Shown here piece after piece: positions 1 to 6,729 of a stretch of 8,846 nucleotides of DNA. Positions within the stretch are counted from its first letter, which is position 1. Each line of letters starts with the position of its first letter. The notes beneath the pieces were generated by a model. That model did no database searches. It was not told the DNA's origin and saw nothing but the letters and a program-made list of their open reading frames with translations. The DNA comes from Hyphomicrobiales bacterium (lineage in GTDB: Bacteria > Pseudomonadota > Alphaproteobacteria > Rhizobiales > Beijerinckiaceae). The position numbers and the translations under genes are program-made. Location: positions 1 to 8,846 of the forward strand of contig JAQGJO010000342.1 in assembly GCA_028290595.1 (NCBI GenBank), read 5' to 3'.

Positions 1-248
1 AATGTGATCGAGCATTGGTATAGCCTGGCGTGTGGTGTCATGGAATCGTTCAGGCTGGGATTGTCGGGATCGATAGGGTCGGACGCGGCGATCCATGAGG
101 CCGCGAGCGCCAGCAAGGCCAGCAGGATGAGAACACCGGCGGCGAGCGCGGGGGCAGGAGCGTGCAGCAGTTCCCGCAGCAATGCCGGCATGCGCAACCG
201 CCCGTGCGGCGGCGCTTCTGTATCGGCTTTAAGGTCGATGTCAGCCAT
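1..248 (-). CDS. DppC-like ABC transporter permease, N-terminal fragment cut by the window edge
   Basis: This is probably the second membrane subunit of a peptide/opine/nickel-type (DppC-like) ABC importer. Only 82 residues are visible. A polar N-terminus of about 30 residues (MADIDLKADTEAPPHGRLR...) is followed by one hydrophobic segment at about residues 35-53 and then a periplasmic-looking stretch with DPIDPDNPSLNDSM. That is how DppC proteins usually begin. The start ATG overlaps the stop of the upstream DppB-like gene by 8 bases (ATGGCTGA), which suggests translational coupling and firmly supports the start. The diagnostic LGTDxxGRD motif and the channel loop would lie beyond the left edge. 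After residue 72 the predicted protein (HARLYQCSIT) stops resembling the family, while the +1-shifted frame reads TPGYTNARSH, so a frameshift is possible. The family call rests mainly on position next to DppB and on the N-terminal pattern. Confidence 0.68.
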   Translation of the reverse strand, partial: MADIDLKADTEAPPHGRLRMPALLRELLHAPAPALAAGVLILLALLALAASWIAASDPIDPDNPSLNDSMTPHARLYQCSIT

Positions 249-1230
249 GAGCTGTTGCCGCGGAAGGGGCGAGGCGAAGCCGCGGATCGATGAAGAAATA
301 AAGAATGTCGACCGTCAGATTGATGAGCACGAACACCGTTGCCACCAGCACCAGATAGGCGGCCATGACGGGGATGTCGCCGAAGCGAACCGAATCGATG
401 AACAGCAGGCTCATGCCCGGCCATTGGAAAACAGTTTCGGTGATCGCCGAAAATGCAATCACCGAGCCGATGTTGAGCCCGACCACGGTGACGACAGGCA
501 TCATGGCGTTGCGTAGCCCATGGCGGAACAGGATGCTGCCGCGCCGCAGGCCGCGCGCCCGGCAGAAGCGGATAAAGTCGGTCTGCATCACGTCGGTCAT
601 CTCGGAACTGACGAGACGGATGAGCATGGCGAGCTGAAACAGCGCCAGAGTAATGCCTGGCATGATGAGCGAGCGCAGGCCGCTCCATGTGGCAAGGCCG
701 GTCGACCAGCCGCCGATGTGCACGACTTCGCCGCGCCCGAAGGATGGCAGCCAGTGCAGCGTGACCGAGAACAGATAAATCAGCACGATGCCGTTGACGA
801 ACGTCGGCAGGCACACGCCGAACAGCGATACGGTCAGGATGGAACGGGCCAGCGCGCTTTTGCGTTTGAGCGCGACCACGATGCCAAGGCCGGTGCCGAG
901 CAGCAGCGACAGCGTCGCGCCGACCGCGACCAGTTCGATCGTGGCGGGAAGCCGCTCCGCAAGCAGAGCGGAGACCGGACGGGCGGAGCGATAGGAAAAG
1001 CCGAAATCGCCTTGCGCCGCATGGGCGACGAACCGAAAGAACTGCACCGGCACGGCATCGTTGAGGCCCAGCTGCTCGCGCAATTCGTCGCGGTCGCGCT
1101 GGGTGGCATCGGGGCCGGCAATGCTCATGATCGGATCGCCGACATAGCGAAACAGCGCAAAGGCGATCAGTGCGACGACGAGGATTGTCGCAAGGCCTTC
1201 GCCGATCCGCCGCACGATGAAAGCTGTCAT
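241..1230 (-). CDS. DppB-like ABC transporter permease (peptide/opine/nickel family)
   Basis: This is an inner-membrane channel subunit of a binding-protein-dependent importer in the dipeptide/oligopeptide/nickel class. At 329 residues it is of normal length and looks intact. The N-terminus (MTAFIVRRIGEGLATILVVALIAFALFRYVGDP) is the usual first membrane helix of DppB proteins. QLGLNDAVPVQFFRF followed by GDFGFSY is the conserved periplasmic region. Residues 218-245 (DFIRFCRARGLRRGSILFRHGLRNAMMP) form the cytoplasmic EAA-type loop that contacts the ATPase. The C-terminal part contains TETVFQWPGM and ends in YFFIDPRLR, both typical of the family. About six membrane helices are expected. The downstream DppC-like gene overlaps it by 8 bases. 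No ATPase or binding protein for this pair is in the window, so they may lie further left. The transported substrate cannot be told from this subunit. The ATG is preceded by a weak purine-rich stretch (GGCGGGG). Confidence 0.9.
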   Translation of the reverse strand: MTAFIVRRIGEGLATILVVALIAFALFRYVGDPIMSIAGPDATQRDRDELREQLGLNDAVPVQFFRFVAHAAQGDFGFSYRSARPVSALLAERLPATIELVAVGATLSLLLGTGLGIVVALKRKSALARSILTVSLFGVCLPTFVNGIVLIYLFSVTLHWLPSFGRGEVVHIGGWSTGLATWSGLRSLIMPGITLALFQLAMLIRLVSSEMTDVMQTDFIRFCRARGLRRGSILFRHGLRNAMMPVVTVVGLNIGSVIAFSAITETVFQWPGMSLLFIDSVRFGDIPVMAAYLVLVATVFVLINLTVDILYFFIDPRLRLAPSAATAHG

Positions 1231-1569
1231 TACCCCGCCTGTTTTGATCTGGACTAAAGTAGCCTTCGCGCGACCGTTGCTGTCAAACGCCGATTTGGCA
1301 GCAGACCGTTGCCTTTATGCGTGTGGTAGCGTGGTCGGGCGATGCACCGCTTCCAACTTCGAAACTGGCCTGAAAAATGCTCGTCAAATCCAGGCTGACA
1401 TTGACCGTGAGAAGGGCAACGAGCGTGGGAAGATTTCAGGTCGGATCATGGCGCAGGAGATTGGCCAGGCTGTTCCTGCTGAGACGCCAGGGACATGCAC
1501 CCGCGGCGCTGCTGATGGTACATTTCTGGGGGATAGGCTGACGCTCGCCGAACGGACGCAGGGTGGGGT

Positions 1570-1590
1570 ATAGACCGGATCAAGGTCTAT
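1570..1590. promoter_or_regulatory. Candidate operator: 7-base inverted repeat upstream of ubiD
   Basis: ATAGACC, a 7-base spacer, then GGTCTAT form a perfect inverted repeat with a 21-base span. It ends 36 bases before the UbiD start codon. A dyad of this size and placement is typical of a binding site for a dimeric regulator of the GntR, MarR, IclR or LysR type, several of which control aromatic metabolism. No regulator gene is present in the window. The dyad and its position are seen directly. The regulatory role is inferred. A weak transcript hairpin is an alternative. Confidence 0.35.
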
Positions 1591-1615
1591 CATCGCGGTC
1601 CGTCGTGAGGCGAGT

Positions 1616-1620
1616 GGGAG
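1616..1620 (+). promoter_or_regulatory. Ribosome binding site of ubiD
   Basis: GGGAG lies 6 bases upstream of the ATG at 1627. This good Shine-Dalgarno match fixes the start of the decarboxylase. Confidence 0.6.
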
Positions 1621-1626
1621 AGAACA

Positions 1627-3003
1627 ATGCAACATTTGAAGACGCTCGGCACGACGGGCGAACCGTCGCTGCGCAGCTGGCTGGCCGCGCTGCCGGAAAG
1701 CGATGTCCTGCGGGTTGCCGAGCCTGTCGATCTTGATTTCAATCCGTCGGCGCTGGTGCTCGAGCTGGAAAAGGCAGGGCGCGCGCCGGTCGTCATCCTC
1801 GAACAGCCGAAAGGTTTTGCAGGGCCTGTCGTCACCAATGTCTTTGGCTGTCGCGATCGGATCGCGGCCATGGTGGGCGCTGCGCCCGGCGGCTTTAATG
1901 AGGCGTGGACGCGGGCACAGGGGCGTCTCACCCCGGCGCTTGTCGTCGATAGCGGGCCGGTGCACGACGTGGTTCTCGAAGGCGAGGCTGCCGATGCGGG
2001 CGCGCTGCCGATCAGCCGGCATTTCGAGAAAGATGCGGGCCGCTACATCGGCTCCGGCATCCTGGTCTGCAAGGACCCCGACACCGGCGTGCGCAATCTC
2101 AGCTATCAGCGGCTGCAGCTCAAAGCCCCGCGCCGCTTCGGCGCCAGCCTGCATTCGCGCGGCCATATCTGGGAGCATCTGCAGCGCGCGAAACAGCTCG
2201 GCCGCAATCTGGAAGTCGCTGTCGTCATCGGCGTTCATCCGGTCATCAATCTCGCTGCCGCAGCGAAAGTCGCCAAGGATGTCGATGAATTCGAGGTCGC
2301 CGGCGCGCTGCTCGGCCGGCCCGTGCTGCTGACCAAATGCAAGACCATCGATGTCGAAGTGCCGGCCGAGGCCGAATATGTGATCGAGGGTGAAATTCTC
2401 AGCCAGGTGCAGGAGGATGAAGGACCCTACGGCGAATACACCGGCTATTCGACCGATCGCTCGACACGCAATGTTTTTGTGGTCAAGGCGATAACCTCCC
2501 GCGCGAAACCGATCTTCCACGACATCATTCCAGGCTATGCGGCCGAACATCTGCTGCTCGGCCGCAGCGCTAGAGAGGCCCATGTCTATCTGCGGCTGAA
2601 AGAAATGGTGCCCGGTCTTCATGCGCTCAACTATCCGAAGTCGGGCACGCATTTTCACGCCTATATGTCGATGAAGCAGACGGCGCAGGGCCAGGCGCGG
2701 CAGGCGCTGATGCTGCTGCTCGGCCTCGACCCCTATCTCAAGCTTGTCGTTGCCGTGGACGACGATGTGAACGTGTTCGACGAGACTGAAGTGCTCTGGG
2801 CCCTGGCGACGCGGTTCCAGGCGAACAAGGACATGTTCATGGTGCCCGACGCCTTCTGCAATCGCCTCGATCCATCCTCAACCGACGGCGTCTCGACGAA
2901 AATGGCGCTCGATGCCACTGTGCCGCAGGATTGGACGTTCGAGCGCAACGCCGTGCCGCCGGCCGCGATGGAATGGGCGCAGCACGTGCTCAAGGGCGCA
3001 TGA
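1627..3003 (+). CDS. UbiD-family prenylated-FMN-dependent decarboxylase
   Basis: This is a cytoplasmic, non-oxidative (de)carboxylase of the UbiD family, which acts on aromatic or unsaturated acids using prenylated FMN, a metal ion and potassium. The 458-residue length is normal for the compact members. The family's catalytic Arg-Glu-Glu set is visible as R162 (in NLSYQR), E265 and E270 (in EGPYGE, followed by YTGY). Metal/cofactor ligands matching those of fungal Fdc1 are N157, H180 and one glutamate in DEFEVAGALLG (E221 or E223). The N-terminal SLRSWLAALPE and the VTNVFG and DIIPG...EHLLLG stretches also fit. It should therefore be active if the cofactor is supplied. No UbiX-type flavin prenyltransferase gene is in the window. 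The substrate is unknown. Nearby aromatic-type genes favour an aromatic acid over the ubiquinone precursor, since biosynthetic UbiD is usually about 490 residues or longer. The gene is a single unit, divergent from the importer at its left. Confidence 0.9.
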   Translation: MQHLKTLGTTGEPSLRSWLAALPESDVLRVAEPVDLDFNPSALVLELEKAGRAPVVILEQPKGFAGPVVTNVFGCRDRIAAMVGAAPGGFNEAWTRAQGRLTPALVVDSGPVHDVVLEGEAADAGALPISRHFEKDAGRYIGSGILVCKDPDTGVRNLSYQRLQLKAPRRFGASLHSRGHIWEHLQRAKQLGRNLEVAVVIGVHPVINLAAAAKVAKDVDEFEVAGALLGRPVLLTKCKTIDVEVPAEAEYVIEGEILSQVQEDEGPYGEYTGYSTDRSTRNVFVVKAITSRAKPIFHDIIPGYAAEHLLLGRSAREAHVYLRLKEMVPGLHALNYPKSGTHFHAYMSMKQTAQGQARQALMLLLGLDPYLKLVVAVDDDVNVFDETEVLWALATRFQANKDMFMVPDAFCNRLDPSSTDGVSTKMALDATVPQDWTFERNAVPPAAMEWAQHVLKGA

Positions 3004-3268
3004 TCGCGGGTCTATAAGACCATGTTGCAGGGTTTGAGACTGCGTGGTTTATTTTGAACTAATGCTCTCCGGGTCGATGAAGACGGGAGACAATGGTATA
3101 CCGCTGTTGTTATTATCAATTTAAATCAGTCATCCAAATTGCCGGGAAGTTGGCCAACGCGTCGGATCAAGACACTTCAGCAGTCCGATCGAACAGCTTT
3201 ACAACTCCTTACGCAATTTCATCTATATCTGAAGCCATTGCCGGACTATGCTATTTTGAGGCTCTCAT
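3004..3268. other. AT-richer intergenic leader upstream of the cyclic di-GMP gene
   Basis: These 265 bases are visibly richer in A and T than the flanking genes. They contain a 66-codon frame starting at 3093 that runs past the next start codon. Its product (MVYRCCYYQFKSVIQIAGK...) resembles nothing I know and has no good ribosome site, so I do not call it. Just after the UbiD stop, GGTCT-ATA-AGACC (3009-3021) can form a short hairpin without a T-run, which is too weak to call a terminator. The promoter of the downstream gene should be here, but no pair of boxes stands out. Confidence 0.55.
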
Positions 3269-5674
3269 ATGTTTAAAGTGTATGCTTGCATAGCCGATGC
3301 GCACGATTTGAAACTTGTTGGCCTGGCCGCCATCGTTTGCGCTCTGGCCTCGTTCGCCGCGATCAACTTGTTGCGTCACGCACGAAAATCAAGCGGCCAC
3401 ATGCGTGATGTCTGGCTCGCAGTATCCGCCATATCGACCGGATTTGGCATTTGGGCAACGCACTTCATTGCGATGCTGGCATTCACGCCAGGAATCCCGA
3501 GCGGCTATAATGCCGCTCTGACCATGCTGTCGCTTGTCGCGGCGATCCTGTTGACCGGCGCGGGTCTTTTTGTCGCTGTAGTTCCAAACTGGCGGCATGG
3601 GCAATGGGTCGGCGGCGCCATCGTCGCGGGCGGTATTGCGGCGATGCACTACATCGGCATGGCCGCGTTTGAGATCGAGGGGACCATCTCATGGGACCCC
3701 GTTCTTGTTGTTGCATCGATCGTGTTGGGCGGGTTGCTCGGTGCAGTTGCGCTTCCGGTCGGACTTCATGGCAAGGAAGAAAAGTGGAAGATCGGCGGCG
3801 CCGTTCTTCTGACGCTCGCCATCTGCAGCCATCACTTCACGGCAATGGGCGCCGTATCGATTGTTCCCGATCCGACGATCATGGTTTCGCACACTGCGCT
3901 GCCCGCCGGCTGGCTTGCGATCGGTGTAGCGCTTGCGAGTTTCGTTATTATCGGGCTCGCGCTGGCCGGTGTTGTGCTGGATATCCGGGATAAGCGCCGG
4001 TCGGAACTCGAGGTCGACCGAATGCGCGATCTCGCCAATGCATCGGTCGAAGGCCTTCTCGTTTGCGACGGAGACACGATTGTTTCCGTCAACACCAGTT
4101 TTGCTCATTTGACCGGATTGTCAGCGGACGATCTCGTTGGCGCACGGCTTGAGAGCTGTTTTCCGGACAAGGTCGCGCGGACGAGGCTGTTGTCCAGTTC
4201 GAGCCAGTTGGTCGAAACCAGCCTGTGCCGGCTTGATGGCTCCGTAGCCCCCGTCGAGCTGATATTGAGGCCCATCATTTTTGCGGGCAGGCCGCACCAT
4301 GTCATCGCGGTTCGCGATCTGCAGGCGCGCAAGGAGGCGGAAGATCATATCCATTATCTTGCGCATCATGATCTTCTGACAGCGCTTCCCAATCGCGGCC
4401 ACTTCAATGCCCGGATCGACGAGGAAATCGCTGCGTTGAGCGGCGGCCAAAGTTTGGCGGTGCTCTGTCTCGATCTCGACAGATTCAAGGAAGTGAACGA
4501 TCTGTTCGGCCATGCGGCAGGCGACAATGTCCTTCAGACGGTTGCCCAGCGCGTTACGGCGGTGTTGGCGGATCGTCAGGTGATGGCGCGCCTGGGCGGT
4601 GATGAATTTGCCATTCTGATACCGGGAATTACGAACCCTGCCGTAGCAAGCCGGCTGGCCGAGACCATTCTGGAAGCGCTGCGCGTTAAAAGCGATACTC
4701 CGGAAACCAACAGCATTTCAACCAGCATTGGCATCGCGCTCTATCCCGATGATGCGGTGGACCGCGAAACGCTTCTTATTCATGCCGACACGGCTCTCTA
4801 TCGCGCCAAGGCGGAAGGTCGCAACACTTATCGCTTCTTCGAAGCCAAGATGGGTGCGGAAGTCCGAGAGCGACGGATGATCGAACATGATTTGCGTCAT
4901 GCGATTGCTCGGGAAGAAATGCGCCTCGTCTACCAGCCGCAAAAGGATATTCAGAACGGTGCGATATTCGGCTTCGAAGCTTTGTTGCGTTGGAAACATC
5001 CGCTGCGGGGCGAGATCGCACCCGACGTTTTTATTCCGATTGCCGAGGAAAGCGACGCGATCATAGACATCGGGCTTTGGGTGCTTCGAACGGCCTGCAG
5101 CGAGGCCGCTACCTGGACCAAGCCGTTGATGGTTGCCGTCAATGTTTCGGCGGTACAGCTATACAATACGAATTTCGTCAGCGAGGTGCATCAGATCTTG
5201 CTTGATACGGGTTTGCCGCCGCGCAGGCTGGAACTCGAAATTACGGAAACGGCGCTGGTGCGCGACTTTAACCGGGCACTGGTGGTGCTTCGGTTGATCA
5301 AGACGCTGGGTATTCACATTGCCATGGATGATTTTGGCACTGGCTATTCGTCGCTTTCGAACCTCCGGGCTTTTCCCTTCGACAAGATCAAGATCGACGG
5401 TTCATTCGTCAAGGCGGTCAATTCCAACGACCAGTCGGCGACAATTGTCCGAGCCGTATTGGGTTTGGGTCGCGGGCTTGGTCTGCCGGTTCTGGCCGAA
5501 GGCGTCGAGACCAGTGCGGAGATGAAGTTTCTACGGGACGAGCACTGCCAGGAAGTGCAGGGTTATTTTGTTGCGCGCCCAGCCGACATTGCCAGCTTTC
5601 GCAGCCTGACGCATGGCGATGTTCAGGCGGATGTGGTTCACGACCTATCGGCGACGCGGGCACAGCGGGCCTAG
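3269..5674 (+). CDS. MHYT-PAS-GGDEF-EAL membrane protein: predicted cyclic di-GMP synthase/phosphodiesterase
   Basis: This is an inner-membrane signalling protein of 801 residues that should control cyclic di-GMP. Residues 1-237 form a seven-helix MHYT sensor with its three repeats at THFIAM (64-69), MHYIGM (126-131) and HHFTAMGA (188-195). This domain is thought to bind copper or sense oxygen, CO or NO. A PAS domain spans about 250-350. The GGDEF domain begins near HHDLLTALPNR (366-376) and has an intact active site, GGDEF at 443-447. The product-inhibition site RxxD is missing and reads ADRQ (434-437). The EAL domain has E570-A-L, N625, E657, DD at 687-688, K708 (KIKID), E744 (AEGVE) and Q764 (QGY), which is the full catalytic set. 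Both activities are therefore possible, and the net direction cannot be told. The start is supported by GAGG 7 bases upstream and by the family-typical N-terminus (VYACIADAHDLKLV). It appears to be a single-gene unit. Its codon use looks somewhat less GC-biased than its neighbours. Confidence 0.95.
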   Translation: MFKVYACIADAHDLKLVGLAAIVCALASFAAINLLRHARKSSGHMRDVWLAVSAISTGFGIWATHFIAMLAFTPGIPSGYNAALTMLSLVAAILLTGAGLFVAVVPNWRHGQWVGGAIVAGGIAAMHYIGMAAFEIEGTISWDPVLVVASIVLGGLLGAVALPVGLHGKEEKWKIGGAVLLTLAICSHHFTAMGAVSIVPDPTIMVSHTALPAGWLAIGVALASFVIIGLALAGVVLDIRDKRRSELEVDRMRDLANASVEGLLVCDGDTIVSVNTSFAHLTGLSADDLVGARLESCFPDKVARTRLLSSSSQLVETSLCRLDGSVAPVELILRPIIFAGRPHHVIAVRDLQARKEAEDHIHYLAHHDLLTALPNRGHFNARIDEEIAALSGGQSLAVLCLDLDRFKEVNDLFGHAAGDNVLQTVAQRVTAVLADRQVMARLGGDEFAILIPGITNPAVASRLAETILEALRVKSDTPETNSISTSIGIALYPDDAVDRETLLIHADTALYRAKAEGRNTYRFFEAKMGAEVRERRMIEHDLRHAIAREEMRLVYQPQKDIQNGAIFGFEALLRWKHPLRGEIAPDVFIPIAEESDAIIDIGLWVLRTACSEAATWTKPLMVAVNVSAVQLYNTNFVSEVHQILLDTGLPPRRLELEITETALVRDFNRALVVLRLIKTLGIHIAMDDFGTGYSSLSNLRAFPFDKIKIDGSFVKAVNSNDQSATIVRAVLGLGRGLGLPVLAEGVETSAEMKFLRDEHCQEVQGYFVARPADIASFRSLTHGDVQADVVHDLSATRAQRA

Positions 5675-5737
5675 CACGTTCTTCCTTCTCCGGTTCACGG
5701 GAAATCCGGCCTTCGCATCGCGAGGGTCGGATGAGGG

Positions 5738-5787
5738 CTAGAGCATCGTACGAAAAAGTGGATGCCGGTTTTTCGTAAAAACGATGC
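5738..5787. repeat. Palindromic repeat element 1 (Rhizobiales-type intergenic hairpin)
   Basis: The element begins CTAGA and folds into a long hairpin. GCATCGT (5743-5749) pairs with ACGATGC (5781-5787), and ACGAAAAA (5750-5757) pairs with TTTTTCGT (5769-5776). An AAAA bulge lies on the right side and an 11-base loop at the tip. The pattern GCATCGT...CGAAAAAGTGG...CCGGTTTTTCG resembles short palindromic repeats that I recall as scattered in large numbers between genes of Bradyrhizobium and relatives. It sits between two converging genes, where a strong hairpin with an A/T tract could also end transcription from both sides. The fold is seen directly. The repeat-family link is from memory and the terminator role is inferred. 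Confidence 0.75.
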
Positions 5788-5800
5788 GACATCAAAGAAT

Positions 5801-5842
5801 CTAGAGCATCGGGCGATTCCGAAGGAACGCACGATACTCTAG
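5801..5842. repeat. Palindromic repeat element 2, overlapping the permease stop codon
   Basis: A second hairpin starts 13 bases after the first stem and repeats its opening: CTAGAGCATCG occurs at 5738-5748 and again at 5801-5811. The ends are inverted, with CTAGAG (5801-5806) against CTCTAG (5837-5842). Inner pairs are ATCG (5808-5811) with CGAT (5832-5835), and TTCC (5817-5820) with GGAA (5824-5827), around a 3-base loop. The last four bases of the element include the TAG stop of the minus-strand permease at 5841-5839. The element is probably a shorter relative of element 1, and the two form a mosaic. Confidence 0.7.
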
Positions 5843-6729
5843 ACGCCGCCCGCCATATCCCCTTGGCTGCGCATCGCCCAGCCGATCGTGCGCGTCTCGA
5901 TCAGGGTCGCGATCGTATACATCGTCACGCTCATTGCCGCCGTCACCACCAGGCCGGCGAAGACGAGCGGCACTTCGAAGCGGCTTGAGGCGACGATCAT
6001 CAGATGACCGATTCCGCTCTGTCCCGCAACGGTTTCCGCCAGAATGCTGCCGAGGAAAGATGACGTGATCGCGATCTTCAGGCTGGCGAAATAATACGGC
6101 ATGGCGCGCGGCAGGCCGACCTTGCGGACGATCTTCAGCGGGCTGGCGCCGAGCGCCCGCAGCACGTCGCGCAATTCCGGCTCGACGGTTGCTATGCCAG
6201 CCGCCACATTGACGGTGATCGGAAAGAAGCTGATCAGGAACGCCGTGATGATCGCCGGCGCCGTGCCGATGCCGAACCAGATGACGAGGATCGGCACCAC
6301 CGCGACTTTCGGAATGCTGTTGAAGGCGATCAGCAGCGGGTAGAGTCCGTGATAGACCAGCGTCGATGAACCGACGATCACGCCGAGCGTCAAGCCCAGC
6401 AGATTGGCCAGCGCAAAGCCGACCAAGGTCGTCTTCAGCGTCTGGCCCGCATTCATGATGATGGGGTTCCACCACTTCGAAATACTCGCCGCGACGATGC
6501 TTGGCGCCGGCAGCACGAATTCGGGAATGTCGAAAACGCGCACCACGATTTCCCACAGCACGACCATTCCGGCGATGACGAGCCAGGGCAGGATGCGCAT
6601 CAGCCGCTTCCTGCGCACCGCGGCGGCGACAATGGCAGCGTCGCGGGCGAAGTCCTCATCCTGCATCGGATCGTCGGTCTTGGTGGCTCTGATGTCGCCG
6701 GCGAAGGTTGCGGCTGCCTCAATGTGCAT
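5839..6729 (-). CDS. SsuC/TauC-type ABC transporter permease
   Basis: This is the inner-membrane channel subunit of a nitrate/sulfonate/taurine/aromatic-acid type importer, 296 residues long. An unusually long charged N-terminus of about 45 residues (with VRRKRLMR just before the membrane) precedes helix 1 at about 46-65. The family signature FVLPAPSIV follows at 71-79. Five further helices are predicted, with NSIPKVAVVPILVIWFGIG at 137-155. Residues 183-212 (EPELRDVLRALGASPLKIVRKVGLPRAMPY) form the EAA loop that docks on the ATPase, and AETVAGQSGIGHLM (231-244) is the conserved motif after it. The ATG overlaps the end of the ATPase gene by 11 bases and has GGAG about 9 bases upstream, so the two are translationally coupled. 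A shorter start at residue 22 is possible. The stop codon lies inside a palindromic repeat, but the C-terminus (TIGWAMRSQG) is family-typical, so the protein does not look truncated. Confidence 0.92.
   Translation of the reverse strand: MHIEAAATFAGDIRATKTDDPMQDEDFARDAAIVAAAVRRKRLMRILPWLVIAGMVVLWEIVVRVFDIPEFVLPAPSIVAASISKWWNPIIMNAGQTLKTTLVGFALANLLGLTLGVIVGSSTLVYHGLYPLLIAFNSIPKVAVVPILVIWFGIGTAPAIITAFLISFFPITVNVAAGIATVEPELRDVLRALGASPLKIVRKVGLPRAMPYYFASLKIAITSSFLGSILAETVAGQSGIGHLMIVASSRFEVPLVFAGLVVTAAMSVTMYTIATLIETRTIGWAMRSQGDMAGGV

Larger units (their letters stand above)
1231..1626. other. Divergent intergenic region between the DppB-like gene and ubiD
   Basis: These 396 bases separate two genes read in opposite directions, so promoters for both should lie here. 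Reading frames cross it on both strands, but none gives a protein that I recognise. They begin inside or run into the flanking genes with arginine/serine-rich or scrambled composition, so I call no gene. The only structured element I see is the inverted repeat at 1570-1590, described separately. I could not pick a convincing -35/-10 pair by eye. Confidence 0.6.

Noticed and set aside
520..1257. 245-codon open frame on the plus strand
   Set aside because: It is antisense to the DppB-like gene, rich in Q, R, H and D, with no domain. It is a typical shadow of a hydrophobic protein gene.
1217..1573. 118-codon plus-strand frame in the divergent region
   Set aside because: It starts inside the DppB-like gene and has no ribosome site and no family resemblance. 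It would also overlap the likely promoters.
1384..2658. 424-codon open frame on the minus strand, antisense to ubiD
   Set aside because: It lies almost wholly opposite the UbiD gene, whose residues are clearly conserved. Its product is a histidine/arginine/alanine-rich mirror of GC-rich codons with no recognisable domain.
3009..3021. GGTCT-ATA-AGACC hairpin after the ubiD stop as a terminator
   Set aside because: The stem is only 5 base pairs with a 3-base loop and no following T-run, so it is too weak to call.
3093..3293. 66-codon frame before the cyclic di-GMP gene
   Set aside because: Its composition is odd (many C, S, Y), it has no good ribosome site, and it overlaps the well-supported start at 3269.
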